Assembly (NCBI RefSeq): GCF_010894455.1
Contig: NZ_JAAIXY010000036.1
Location: forward strand, 1-64,000
Length of the DNA: 64,000 nt
Reading direction: 5' to 3'
DNA from: Myxococcus eversor
Lineage (GTDB): Bacteria > Myxococcota > Myxococcia > Myxococcales > Myxococcaceae
The notes beneath the pieces are model-generated. The model saw nothing but the letters and a program-made list of their open reading frames with translations. It was not told the origin of the DNA and ran no database searches. The position numbers and the translations under genes were made by a program. Shown in pieces: positions 26,029 to 34,223 of the stretch. The first letter of the stretch is position 1, and every line of letters starts with the position of its first letter.

Positions 26029-26775
26029 ATGCGCAAGAACATCCTGATTACCGGCGCGAGCTCCGGACTGGGTGAGGGCATGGCTCGTGAGTTCGCGGCG
26101 AGGGGGCGGAACCTCGCGCTGTGCGCCCGGCGCACGGACCGGCTGGAGTCGCTGCGTTCGGAGTTGCTGGCGAAGCATCCGGACCTGCACATCTTCGTGC
26201 GCGCGCTGGACGTGAATGAGCACGAGCAGGTGTTCGAGGTCTTCGAGGCGTTCGCCAAGGACCTCGGCAGCCTGGACCGCATCATCATCAACGCGGGCAT
26301 CGGCGTGGGGAAACGGATTGGCACCGGCAACTTCGCCACCAACGCGAAGACGGCGCAGACGAACTTCGTGGCCGCTGTGGCGCAGTGCGAGGCGGCCGTG
26401 GGCATCCTTCGCAAGCAGGGCCAGGGACACCTCGTCACCATTTCATCCATGAGCGCGATGCGGGGGTTGCCTCGCCATCTCACGGTGTACGCGGCGACGA
26501 AGGCGGGCCTCGCGACGCTGACGGAGGGCATCCGCGCGGAGCTGATGAACACGCCCATCAAGGTGTCGACGATTTACCCCGGCTACATCCACACGGAGCT
26601 GAACGCGGGGGCGAAGAACCTGCCGTTCGCCGTGGACTCGGCGACGGGCTCACGTGCGCTGGTGAAGGCGATTGAGCGCGAGCCGGTAAGCGCCTACGTC
26701 CCCGGCTGGCCGTGGACCGTGGTGGGGTTCTTCCTGCGCAACCTGCCGCTCAAGCTCGTCGCGCGGATCTCCTGA
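26029..26775 (+). CDS. Short-chain dehydrogenase/reductase
   Basis: 248 residues, classical SDR. The cofactor motif is ITGASSGLGEGMA, NAG is present as IIINAGIG, and the catalytic Ser and Tyr-x-x-x-Lys are in VTISSMSAM and VYAATKAGL. Basic residues after the second strand (CARRTDR) suggest NADP preference. A C-terminal hydrophobic helix (VVGFFLRNLPLKLVA) hints at membrane contact. It is the last gene of the LysR-divergent operon and may oxidise a hydroxyacyl or ketoacyl intermediate there. Confidence 0.9.
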   Translation: MRKNILITGASSGLGEGMAREFAARGRNLALCARRTDRLESLRSELLAKHPDLHIFVRALDVNEHEQVFEVFEAFAKDLGSLDRIIINAGIGVGKRIGTGNFATNAKTAQTNFVAAVAQCEAAVGILRKQGQGHLVTISSMSAMRGLPRHLTVYAATKAGLATLTEGIRAELMNTPIKVSTIYPGYIHTELNAGAKNLPFAVDSATGSRALVKAIEREPVSAYVPGWPWTVVGFFLRNLPLKLVARIS

Positions 26776-26925
26776 GCGGAGGCTTCAGGTCCGCATCTCG
26801 CAGGGAGGGGCATGCACGCCCCTCGGAAATCCCGTAGACGGCAAGCAACCACATGCGCCACCTGGCGCCCTGAATCACAGTCGTGGGTGGCCGCCGGGAG
26901 CGCTGTGCCCCTATCGTGGCCAGAC

Positions 26926-28224
26926 ATGTGGGATCGCCCGGATGAACAGCTCCGCTGGGACGTACTCGAAACCCACTTCGAAGAAGCCTGCTTCTTGTGG
27001 ACGCAGTGGGAAGGCAACCTGTCTTCCTCGCGCCATACGCTGGCGGACGTCGCGGGAGGCAATGAACTCCGACTGCGGGCGCACCTTCGGGCCCTCGTGC
27101 TCGGTGGCCCACGTGTAGCCGAGCGACTCCTGATTCCCGCGCTGGGAGAAGAGGACTCCGAGAAGCTTCGCGTCGCGAGCCACACGCTCCTCGCCATGGA
27201 CGGATACGCCGACCTCGTGATGCGGACGTTCCAGGAAGCACCGGATGAACTGCGCGGCGCCATGGCACGCGCCCTGTCGCTCAGCGAGCGCCCCGGGTTG
27301 TCGAAGCAGCTCCTGCCGCTGCTCGCGATGGATGACCCGGACTTGCAGGCCACGTTGCTCGAAGTGCTCTCCTTCCGGCGGGGACTTCCTCCCGAGCCCC
27401 TCCTCCGGCTGTGCCAGCACGAAGTGCCCAGGGTTCAAGCGGCTGCGCTCCGCGCGGCTTGTGCGGTGAACCTTCCGGAAGACCCGAGGCTCCTTCGAAA
27501 GGCACTCGGCTCGCCCAGCGCCGCTGTCCGCGCCGCGGGCCTGCGCTGGGGACTGGTCCGCAACAGCCGCGAGGCGTTCCTGGCGTGTCTCGATTGGAGC
27601 GACGCGAGGGACGAGGGTGGAGACCTCGCACGCCTGGCGATGTCGATGGGAGGCGAACCCGCGCATCTGACACGAATGCTGCGGTTGCTCGATGTCTCGA
27701 CGCTTCGCCGTGAGGCGCTGTGGGCCGTGGGCTTCAGCGGCAAGGTCGCGGCGGTGGAGGCCTGCCTCCCCTGGTTGAGGGACGCGAAACACGCGGGCGT
27801 CGCGGCCGAGTCCTTCTGCGCCATCACCGGGCTGGTCCTCACGGAGCATTTCCGCAAGGAGCGGGAGGAGCCGGACGAGGAGGAGGACGCCTCGGACAAA
27901 GAGCCCCGGGATGCCCACTTGGAGCTGCCACGCCCTGAAGCCATCGAGACCTGGTGGGCCGAGAAGCGTCCTCGATTCGGGAAGGATGCACGGTACCTCG
28001 CGGGACGCCCGTTCACGGCGGAAGCCCTGGTGGATTCCTTGAGCAGCGCCGTGACGCGACGACGTGCGCCCCTGGCGCTGGAGCTGGCCATCCGGACCCA
28101 GGGACGACACGCGGTGGAGGTGCTCGATTTCTCGCACCTCCAGACGCATCGATTGACGGAGCTTCGCTCCCTGGGAAGCCGGGCCCTCTGGACCGGTCCC
28201 TTCCTGACGCAGATGAGCCACTGA
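26926..28224 (+). CDS. TIGR02270-type helical repeat protein of effector loci
   Basis: 432 residues. The N-terminal block DVLETHFEEACFLWTQWE, then TLADVAGGNELRLRAHL, matches the TIGR02270 family, in which HEAT-like helical repeats follow. Short Ala/Leu-rich helix pairs (VPRVQAAALRAACAVN, AAVRAAGLRW) continue to about residue 300. An acidic linker (EEPDEEEDASDKEP) precedes the C-terminal part. Members occur in clusters with PAAR/VgrG-type secretion genes, where an adaptor role is suspected. The ATG 26926 is chosen for family fit; it lacks a strong ribosome-binding site. It leads the toxin operon. Confidence 0.75.
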   Translation: MWDRPDEQLRWDVLETHFEEACFLWTQWEGNLSSSRHTLADVAGGNELRLRAHLRALVLGGPRVAERLLIPALGEEDSEKLRVASHTLLAMDGYADLVMRTFQEAPDELRGAMARALSLSERPGLSKQLLPLLAMDDPDLQATLLEVLSFRRGLPPEPLLRLCQHEVPRVQAAALRAACAVNLPEDPRLLRKALGSPSAAVRAAGLRWGLVRNSREAFLACLDWSDARDEGGDLARLAMSMGGEPAHLTRMLRLLDVSTLRREALWAVGFSGKVAAVEACLPWLRDAKHAGVAAESFCAITGLVLTEHFRKEREEPDEEEDASDKEPRDAHLELPRPEAIETWWAEKRPRFGKDARYLAGRPFTAEALVDSLSSAVTRRRAPLALELAIRTQGRHAVEVLDFSHLQTHRLTELRSLGSRALWTGPFLTQMSH

Positions 28225-28240
28225 GCACACGAGGTGTCAC

Positions 28241-28705
28241 ATGGGTACGAGTGTCGGCGTCAACAAGCTCTCGGTCGTCCACAAGGACACGGGTGGAACC
28301 ACCATCGCGATGCCCGACGTCTGTAAGACCCCGAGCCCCGCGGGCCCCGTTCCCATCCCCTACCCCAACGTCGCGCAGTCCTCCGACACCGCGAAGGGAA
28401 GCAAGAGCGTCTCCGTGGAGGGCAATCCCATCTGCCTGAAGGACTCCAACTTCAGCACGAGCACCGGCGACGAGGCGGGCACGGCGGGCGGGGGAGTGGC
28501 CTCCAGCAAGACGAAGGGCAAGGCGGAGTTCGTCAACTACTCCTTCGACGTGAAGGTCGAAGGCAAGAACGTGGCGCGCGCACTCGACCTCATGCTCCAC
28601 AACGACAAGAACACCCCGCCCGTCCCTCTCATCCAGCCGCCCGTGGTCGCCATGGGCAAAAAGGAAGAGGCTCCGCCCTGCCTGTGCTGTGACGAGCCGG
28701 CGTAG
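28241..28705 (+). CDS. DUF4150 PAAR-like protein
   Basis: 154 residues. The sequence GTTIAMPDVCKTPSPAGPVPIPYPN with early Cys and repeated Pro-x-Pro turns is the PAAR-like DUF4150 pattern. It is followed by SVSVEGNPICLKDSNFSTSTGDEAGTAGG, where short beta hairpins expected for a spike tip occur. PAAR proteins cap the VgrG spike of type VI secretion or related contractile systems and carry effectors. The C-terminus CLCCDEPA has several cysteines that could hold a metal. No toxin domain is fused; the next gene encodes the toxin. It starts 16 bases after the TIGR02270-type gene. Confidence 0.8.
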   Translation: MGTSVGVNKLSVVHKDTGGTTIAMPDVCKTPSPAGPVPIPYPNVAQSSDTAKGSKSVSVEGNPICLKDSNFSTSTGDEAGTAGGGVASSKTKGKAEFVNYSFDVKVEGKNVARALDLMLHNDKNTPPVPLIQPPVVAMGKKEEAPPCLCCDEPA

Positions 28706-28741
28706 CCGCGAATGTCTCCACCGACGTGAGCCGAGGACCTC

Positions 28742-29671
28742 ATGGCTGAAAACAATCACCTGACGGACGAGGACACGGGTCTTCACAAGCCCATCGGGAA
28801 CGCCCTGGAGGGCGGGGCCTGCCTCTCAGGACACGAGTCGGACTACCACAAGAAGAACAGCTGCTCTTATCGCTATCAGGCCGTCGAGCATTCCCGTAGC
28901 AACAAGGGACGCGGTGACATCTACAAGGTTTCCGCCGACGGCCACGCGCGCATCGCTCAAGCCCATGGCGGGGGACCCATTCCGACCTCGCGATACCTCA
29001 CCCGGCGCGGCTCCAGTCCGGAGAACCCCTCCGGCCGATATCCCTGGGACGGTGACTATGGCGACCACCTCACCGTGCCACAGCCGGGCGATTGGGATAT
29101 CAATGGACCCACACGCGTGGGCGCCGTGGATGCCGCAGGGAAGCCGATTGGCCCGGGGATGAACTTCACCACCTCGTTCTGGCCCTATTGGAACAATGCC
29201 CACCACATGATTCCCAAGGGCACCCTGAACACGGCGATCGCGAATGCGGATACTGATCCGCGGATCGTGAATCTCATTCGAGCGGGACTTCTCAAGGCTC
29301 CCTACAACGTCAACCACTACGTCAACATGATCCTCCTGCCCATGGACACCGAGGTGGGCAAGATCCTCAACCTCCCAAGACATCTCTCACTGGATGATGG
29401 GTCGACCGCGTTTGACCAGAAACCCAAGTTCGACCACATTCCCTACAACCACAAGGTCGCGACCCGGCTCAAGGCCATCATGAGCGACTACAAAGAGAGA
29501 GCTGCGGAAATCAAAGGAGAAAATCAGGACTGCGACATCAAGAAGATGACTCCACTCTCCAAGAGGAAGCTCCACACGCTCTCCAATGATTGTTACAAGG
29601 CCATTACGGACTTTGGATCGAGCAACCCTGGAGAACCGCTTGTCGACTTGCCCGGGCTGAAACTCTCATGA
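28742..29671 (+). CDS. AHH-domain nuclease toxin
   Basis: 309 residues. The motif WNNAHHMIPKG (about residues 155-165) is the Ala-His-His core of the AHH family, a branch of the HNH/endonuclease VII superfamily used as toxin warheads. NVNHYVNMILLP and a Lys-rich tail follow. The N-terminal 150 residues hold no signal peptide and could bind the PAAR-like partner. Base composition is lower in GC than the flanking genes, especially 29400-29670, which fits an acquired module. It overlaps the next gene by four bases (ATGA), a usual toxin-immunity coupling. Confidence 0.85.
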   Translation: MAENNHLTDEDTGLHKPIGNALEGGACLSGHESDYHKKNSCSYRYQAVEHSRSNKGRGDIYKVSADGHARIAQAHGGGPIPTSRYLTRRGSSPENPSGRYPWDGDYGDHLTVPQPGDWDINGPTRVGAVDAAGKPIGPGMNFTTSFWPYWNNAHHMIPKGTLNTAIANADTDPRIVNLIRAGLLKAPYNVNHYVNMILLPMDTEVGKILNLPRHLSLDDGSTAFDQKPKFDHIPYNHKVATRLKAIMSDYKERAAEIKGENQDCDIKKMTPLSKRKLHTLSNDCYKAITDFGSSNPGEPLVDLPGLKLS

Positions 29672-30267
29672 ACTACTTCTCCTTGAATCTGGCTCCGCTG
29701 ACCGACCTGTCCTATTGCACGATGGGCGACCTGCCTGACAGCATTCGCGGCAAGAGCTATAAAATGTCGCGCGGGATTGCAATGGGCGCCGACTACCCCG
29801 CGAATACCGCGTGGCAAATGAGCGACGAGTACGGCGGCATCAAGCTGCCATCTCTCGTATGCAATACCGACAGCATCCTCGTGGTCGAGCGGAAGCTGAA
29901 GGACATCATCGAGGCCACCGGCGTCAGCATGGAATGCCTCCCCTTCGTGATGCTCAATCACAAGGGCAGAGAGGCAAGCCGCGACTATTTCATCGTCAAT
30001 CCACTGGGGAACCGCGACTGCCTCAATCTGGAAGCGAGTGAAATCGAGTGGGAGGGTGATGAAGTCGTCAAGCTTGAGAAAGCCGTCCTTGACCCGGAGA
30101 AGCTCCAGGACACCCCGGCCATCTTCCGGCTCAAGCATGAGCGCGAGCTGATCGTCATCAGCCATCAACTGGCGGACGCCCTGAAGGCCGTGAACCCCAC
30201 GAACATCTATCTCTTCAGCCTGCCCCAGGTGCCCACCACGAAGTCAGCGAGCGGTTCGAGCGCATGA
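29668..30267 (+). CDS. Immunity protein, Imm11 (DUF1629)-like
   Basis: 199 residues from ATG 29668, whose first base pairs overlap the toxin stop. The strand-rich region RDYFIVNPLGNRDCLNLEAS is the DUF1629/Imm11 hallmark, with a further ELIVISHQLADAL motif near the end, matching the usual close of that family. Codon use is less GC-biased than the neighbours, as in the toxin gene. It probably neutralises the AHH nuclease made by the upstream gene. Its own stop overlaps the second immunity gene. Confidence 0.75.
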   Translation: MNYFSLNLAPLTDLSYCTMGDLPDSIRGKSYKMSRGIAMGADYPANTAWQMSDEYGGIKLPSLVCNTDSILVVERKLKDIIEATGVSMECLPFVMLNHKGREASRDYFIVNPLGNRDCLNLEASEIEWEGDEVVKLEKAVLDPEKLQDTPAIFRLKHERELIVISHQLADALKAVNPTNIYLFSLPQVPTTKSASGSSA

Positions 30268-31049
30268 GCGTTCCCCTGTGGCTGGTGCGCAAGGACCTGG
30301 GCATCTCGCTGGGACAGGGGCTTCCCTTTGTCCTCGCGCGCGACGTGACGCCGCGACAGATGCTCTTCTTCTGCGGCTACTACAGGCGATTGGGAATCGT
30401 GGAGTTCTTCATGTCCGGCCAGGTCGTGGGGTTCGTCAACCACCTCTCACGAAGCGCTCATGCCTTCGTCTTCTACCTGGAAGGCCTTCCCGTCGAGAAC
30501 AAGGTCACCAGCCGCTGCGAGCCCTTCTTCGACGCCGTCGCTTGCGCCGATGTGAAGGCGGCTCAAGCCATTGCTCAAGCTTCGCGTGCGACCTGGAATC
30601 CCGACGAAGAGTATGAGGAAGACTTCCTCTACATGCGCTTGCTGATGGATGGCTTCGTCCTTGAGCGGGAACGCAGTCACCTGGACGCACTGTTGAAGCG
30701 TTACGAACAGGTACTCGCAGGTGGCGCGGATTTCCGCCTGGAGCTGTGCCGGGCCCTGCTCCACTCGGACCAGCAGATCTTCGATGAGGCCCTGGAGCGA
30801 TGGATTGGCGACCATCGCCGCGAGAACGAGAAGAAGCTCGAGCAGGAGCAGACCTCTCCGAACGACGTGGCCACTGTGTTCCACCTGTGGGTGGAGCTGT
30901 TGGCAGTGTTGCGGTTCGCGGAGCGGGCGAAGCTGAAGGTGGCCCGTGACTACCCATTCGCGCCCTCCCTGGCTCGCCGAGTGGAGTCGACCCCACTTCC
31001 CTCTCCCGATGCCTGGCGGCACATCCCCTCGTTCGTCGACCTTGGCTAG
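30264..31049 (+). CDS. Second immunity-type protein, Imm49-like
   Basis: 261 residues, all-helical with no membrane segment. The stretch LWVELLAVLRFAERAKLKV near residues 205-225 and the paired helices with ALLHSDQQIFDEALERWI resemble the Imm49 family, which is recalled rather than searched. ATG overlaps the Imm11-like stop by four bases, so three genes in a row (toxin and two immunity-type proteins) are translationally coupled. It could protect against the same toxin or against a related toxin lost from this locus. Confidence in the family is moderate. Confidence 0.6.
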   Translation: MSVPLWLVRKDLGISLGQGLPFVLARDVTPRQMLFFCGYYRRLGIVEFFMSGQVVGFVNHLSRSAHAFVFYLEGLPVENKVTSRCEPFFDAVACADVKAAQAIAQASRATWNPDEEYEEDFLYMRLLMDGFVLERERSHLDALLKRYEQVLAGGADFRLELCRALLHSDQQIFDEALERWIGDHRRENEKKLEQEQTSPNDVATVFHLWVELLAVLRFAERAKLKVARDYPFAPSLARRVESTPLPSPDAWRHIPSFVDLG

Positions 31050-31056
31050 AGACACC

Positions 31057-32169
31057 ATGCGACTGGCCGTGACGGGACTCGGGATGGTGACCTCGGTGGG
31101 CTATGGCCGCACCGGGAGCTGCTCGGCCATCCGCGCCGGGCTGACGCGCGCATGCGAGCTTCCAGGGCTCCTCGTGTCCAGTGGAGACGGCGACGTCACC
31201 CCGGCCCGAGGCCACCCGGTCTCCGGGTTCGCCGAGGGGTTCTTCCAGGCCGGAGCATGGGTGCGACTCGCCGCGGGAGCACTGGAGGACCTGCTCCATG
31301 AAGGGACCCCAACACCCATGGCTCCCGAGCGCTGGCGAGGAACCGCGCTGATGGCCCTGACGCCCATGCTGGACCCCGAGCGGTTCCGGTGGGCCATCCA
31401 CGAGAAGCCTGATGCGTTGGGCCAGTACTTCGTCAGGCCCCTCCAACAATTGATGACAAGCTCGCTCCCATTCGCACACACGGAAGCGCTTGCGTCAGGC
31501 CACTCCGGCTTCGCGGAAGGGCTCCAGCGCGCGGCGACGCTCCTGGGCTCCCACCGGGAGGTGGGTCGGGTGGTGCTCGCGGGAGCCGATTCGTATCTGG
31601 ATGGGCTCACCCTCCAATGGCTGGCCCGGCACCGCCGATTGAAGAGTGCCGAGGCCCCCACGGGGCTCCTGCCTGGGCAGGCCGGGGCCTGCCTCATGGT
31701 GGAAGCGGCGCACCCGCGCGACACAGGCGATGGCTGTCACATCGCCTCCGTCGTCGTGAAGTCGCCACCTGCCAGCGACGTCTCCAGCCTGGCGAAGCGC
31801 GGACGATTGCTAGCGGAGGCCATTCAAGAGGCCCTCGCCGCCGATGACACAGGGCTCCCGTTTCGGGGAGAGCTGGTGCTCGACCTCAATGGCGAGGAGT
31901 GGAAGGCGCACGTCTGGGGCAACGCCCAGGTCCTGCTCGGGCAGCAGCTCGACTTCGACGCAAGCAGCGTCCTGGCACCGAGCGAGTCGATTGGCGAGGT
32001 GGGAGCCGCCAATGGCGTCGTGGGGACAGGGCTGGCGATCCACGGATTGATGTCCCCGGACTCCACCCACGAGCGCGCCCTGGTCTGCGGGATTGCGGAT
32101 TCGGGGAAGGTCTCCGCCATCCTGGTCCGTGGACCGAAACGGGCCCCTCGCGGCATGAGTCGCTCGTAG
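31057..32169 (+). CDS. Ketosynthase-fold protein without catalytic residues
   Basis: 370 residues. The N-terminus RLAVTGLGMVTSVGYG is typical of beta-ketoacyl synthases, and LGSHREVGRVVLAGADSYLD and LPGQAGACLMVE fit the thiolase fold. The active-site Cys region reads ALASGHSGFAEGL where enzymes have ACASG, the first catalytic His motif is missing and the Lys/Gly-His-x-x-Gly-Ala motif reads SIGEVGAANG. All three catalytic residues are therefore absent. It starts seven bases after the immunity gene, so it belongs to the toxin operon; thiolase-like proteins occur in similar effector loci. A chaperone or adaptor role is inference. Confidence 0.8.
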   Translation: MRLAVTGLGMVTSVGYGRTGSCSAIRAGLTRACELPGLLVSSGDGDVTPARGHPVSGFAEGFFQAGAWVRLAAGALEDLLHEGTPTPMAPERWRGTALMALTPMLDPERFRWAIHEKPDALGQYFVRPLQQLMTSSLPFAHTEALASGHSGFAEGLQRAATLLGSHREVGRVVLAGADSYLDGLTLQWLARHRRLKSAEAPTGLLPGQAGACLMVEAAHPRDTGDGCHIASVVVKSPPASDVSSLAKRGRLLAEAIQEALAADDTGLPFRGELVLDLNGEEWKAHVWGNAQVLLGQQLDFDASSVLAPSESIGEVGAANGVVGTGLAIHGLMSPDSTHERALVCGIADSGKVSAILVRGPKRAPRGMSRS

Positions 32170-32182
32170 CGACGCAGCCGAC

Positions 32183-33067
32183 TCAACCCAGCCCCACCTG
32201 GGCATCTCTCACGTCGCCATCCTCGTTCTCCGCCCCGTATCGCAGGGACTCCCACGCGAGCATCACCTGCTTGCGCGCGGGCCCCCAGCGGTAGTCCCCG
32301 AAGACGCCCGTCTTCCGCAGCACGCGGTGGCAGGGAATCAGCAATGCCACGGAGTTGCCTCCCACCGCCGTGCCCACCGCGCGCACCGCCTTCGGCTTGC
32401 CGATGGCCCTCGCCAGGTCCTCGTACGTCGCCACCTCTCCCGGCGCCACGCGCAGCAGCGCCTGCCACACCTGCACCTGGAACGGCGTCCCCTTCACCAG
32501 CACCGACAACGGCGTGCGCTCACTCGGCGGCGCCTCGGGGAAGATGCGCTCCACCCAGGGCGCGGTCTCCTGCGCGGACTCCACGAACGTGGCCTTCGGC
32601 CACTGCGCCTTCAGCTCCGCCAGCGCCTCCGCTTCCAACTCCCCCGTGAGGAAGTGCAGCCCGCAGATGCCCCGCTCACACACGGCAATCAGGCACTCAC
32701 CGAAGGGCGTCACATGCACACCGTGGTGCACCGTGAGCCCCTCGCCCCCGAGCTTGAACTCTCCCGGTGTCATCGCCGTCAGCGTGACGAAGAGCTCGTG
32801 CAACCGCCCGCCTCCCGACAGGCCCACGGCGAACGACGTGTCGAGCACGCTTCGCCGCTCGGCCAGCAGTCGACGCGCCGAGCTGAGCGTGTGCACCTGG
32901 AGGAATCGCTTCGGGCTGATGCCCGCCCAGCGGGTGAAGAGACGCTGGAAGTGGAAGGGGCTCAGCCCCACGTGCGCCGCGACGTCGTCCAGGGACGGCT
33001 GCTCGCGCGCGTGCGCATCGAGATAGAGAATCGCCTGCTCGATTCGGGCGTAATCGCTGGTCGCCAT
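32183..33067 (-). CDS. AraC-type HTH fused to O6-alkylguanine-DNA methyltransferase (Ada-like)
   Basis: 294 residues. The N-terminal half has an AraC helix-turn-helix (LDDVAAHVGLSPFHFQRLFTRW), without the zinc-binding methylphosphotriester domain of E. coli Ada. The C-terminal half has the alkyl acceptor motif LIPCHRVL and VATYEDLA. It transfers methyl groups from O6-methylguanine to its own Cys and likely regulates alkylation-repair genes. ATG 33067 is chosen for the AGGAG six bases before it; an ATG ten codons upstream lacks one. It is convergent with the toxin operon. Confidence 0.9.
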   Translation of the reverse strand: MATSDYARIEQAILYLDAHAREQPSLDDVAAHVGLSPFHFQRLFTRWAGISPKRFLQVHTLSSARRLLAERRSVLDTSFAVGLSGGGRLHELFVTLTAMTPGEFKLGGEGLTVHHGVHVTPFGECLIAVCERGICGLHFLTGELEAEALAELKAQWPKATFVESAQETAPWVERIFPEAPPSERTPLSVLVKGTPFQVQVWQALLRVAPGEVATYEDLARAIGKPKAVRAVGTAVGGNSVALLIPCHRVLRKTGVFGDYRWGPARKQVMLAWESLRYGAENEDGDVRDAQVGLG

Positions 33068-33232
33068 TCCCGGCTCCTGACTCAAGGGTATGTCCACCCC
33101 TCGGTATGGCCCCGAGGTCCCGCCCCTTCAACCCGGTTCTTGCGCCCCTTCCCGGTGACGACAAGACCGCAAGGACCGGGTCGCTCGCCTGGAGACAGGC
33201 GCCTACGCTGACCCCACCTCCCCGGAGCCCCC

Positions 33233-33865
33233 ATGCGCCTCTACGACTACGCGCCTTCCGCCAACGGCTACAAGCTGCGCCTCCTGCTCTCCTGGCTCGA
33301 CCGGCCCTACGAGCTGGTCCCCGTGGACATCTTCGCGGGCGAGAGCCGGACGGAGGACTTCCTCCGCCACAAGAATCCCGATGGCCGCATCCCCGTGCTG
33401 GAACCCGAGCCGGGCCGCTTCCTCGCCGAATCCAACGCCATCCTCCTCTTCCTCGCCGAGGGCACCCCACTGCTTCCCCAGGATGCCTTCGAGCGCGCCC
33501 AGGTCCACCAGTGGCTCTTCTTCGAACAGAACGCCGTGGAGCCCAACATCGGCACCGCCCGCTTCTGGAAGCTCACCGGCCGCGCCCCTCGCCACCCGGA
33601 GACCTTCCTCCTGCGCATCGAAGCGGGCCGCAACGCCCTCAAGTCCCTGGAGCGCCACCTCCAGCACCACGCGTTCCTCGTGGGCGAGCGCCCCACCGTC
33701 GCCGACATCGGCCTGTACGCCTATGTCCACCTCGCTCCCGACGTGGGCCTGGACCTGGGTGACTTCCCCGCGGTGTCCGCCTGGCTCGCGCGCGTGAAGG
33801 CCCGTCCCGGCCACATCGGCGCGCTCGCGCCGTACACCGCGAACGCCCACGTGACGAACCCGTGA
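33233..33865 (+). CDS. Glutathione S-transferase family protein
   Basis: 210 residues. The thioredoxin-like half has YDYAPSANGYKLRLLLSWLD, where the Ser-Ala-Asn position corresponds to the catalytic Ser/Cys region, and the cis-proline motif NPDGRIPVLE. The helical C-terminal half includes FLVGERPTVADIGLYAYVH. Likely conjugates glutathione to an electrophile; the substrate is unknown. It is divergent from the Ada-like gene with 165 bases between them. Confidence 0.9.
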   Translation: MRLYDYAPSANGYKLRLLLSWLDRPYELVPVDIFAGESRTEDFLRHKNPDGRIPVLEPEPGRFLAESNAILLFLAEGTPLLPQDAFERAQVHQWLFFEQNAVEPNIGTARFWKLTGRAPRHPETFLLRIEAGRNALKSLERHLQHHAFLVGERPTVADIGLYAYVHLAPDVGLDLGDFPAVSAWLARVKARPGHIGALAPYTANAHVTNP

Positions 33866-33867
33866 GA

Positions 33868-33894
33868 GGGATTCCCGCGCCCTCGCGGAATCCC
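33868..33894 (+). terminator. Hairpin after the GST gene
   Basis: GGGATTCC-CGCG (33868-33879) pairs with CGCGGAATCCC (33884-33894) with one bulged base and a four-base loop. There is no U tract, so termination strength is doubtful. It begins three bases after the stop codon. Confidence 0.35.
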
Positions 33895-33958
33895 GTGACG
33901 CGGGGCCGCTGCGAGTGTCACAAGCCCCTCACGCCGCGCCCTGGCACCGCGGGTCAGC

Positions 33959-33987
33959 TTGACTCACGTGGGGCGAGCGTTTATCCC
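33959..33987 (+). promoter_or_regulatory. Candidate sigma-70-type promoter of the metX-like gene
   Basis: TTGACT (33959-33964) is followed after 17 bases by TATCCC (33982-33987). The transcript would begin at about 33994-33996, on or next to the ATG of the leader peptide, and would have about 230 untranslated or leader bases before the metX-like start. Confidence 0.45.
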
Positions 33988-33995
33988 TAGCGCCG

Positions 33996-34064
33996 ATGAC
34001 GTCCCTTCTCGCCATGCGTCGAATGTCGATGACAGGTGGGCTCCCGCCCGCCCGCGTCGGCTGA
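33996..34064 (+). CDS. Candidate methionine-rich leader peptide upstream of metX-like gene
   Basis: A 22-codon open frame starts ATG ACG TCC and stops with TGA at 34062. The peptide begins MTSLLAMRRMSMTGG, so methionine is encoded at positions 1, 7, 10 and 12. A second in-frame ATG is at 34014. There is no Shine-Dalgarno sequence, but the candidate promoter would place the transcription start at this ATG (leaderless translation). Codons 14-16 overlap segment A of the attenuator described next. Met-rich leader peptides would make sense before a methionine gene; the idea needs experiment. Confidence 0.5.
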   Translation: MTSLLAMRRMSMTGGLPPARVG

Positions 34065-34130
34065 CGTCCATCCGACCCTGGCGAGCCACCGAGCCCACCC
34101 ACCCCGCGAGGGTCGGTGGGCTTCGTCGTT
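34035..34130 (+). promoter_or_regulatory. Candidate attenuator with alternative hairpins
   Basis: Three short segments can pair in two ways. Segment A GGTGGGCTC (34035-34043) is a perfect complement of segment B GAGCCCACC (34091-34099). B can instead pair with segment C GGTGGGCTT (34115-34123), with four more pairs (34101-34104 with 34110-34113) extending the stem. The B:C hairpin is followed by CGTCGTTTCT, a tail shared with other terminator-like hairpins in this window. A:B pairing would block it. This is the layout of a transcription attenuator; the sensing step (leader ribosome or ligand) is unproven. Confidence 0.5.
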
Positions 34131-34223
34131 TCTGGCCCTCCTTCAGCGCCCTCGCGCACTCCCACAGGAGCGCAGCGAAACCGTTCCGCCCGAGCTGAAC
34201 CTGGTTCCCACCCGGACGCCCCC

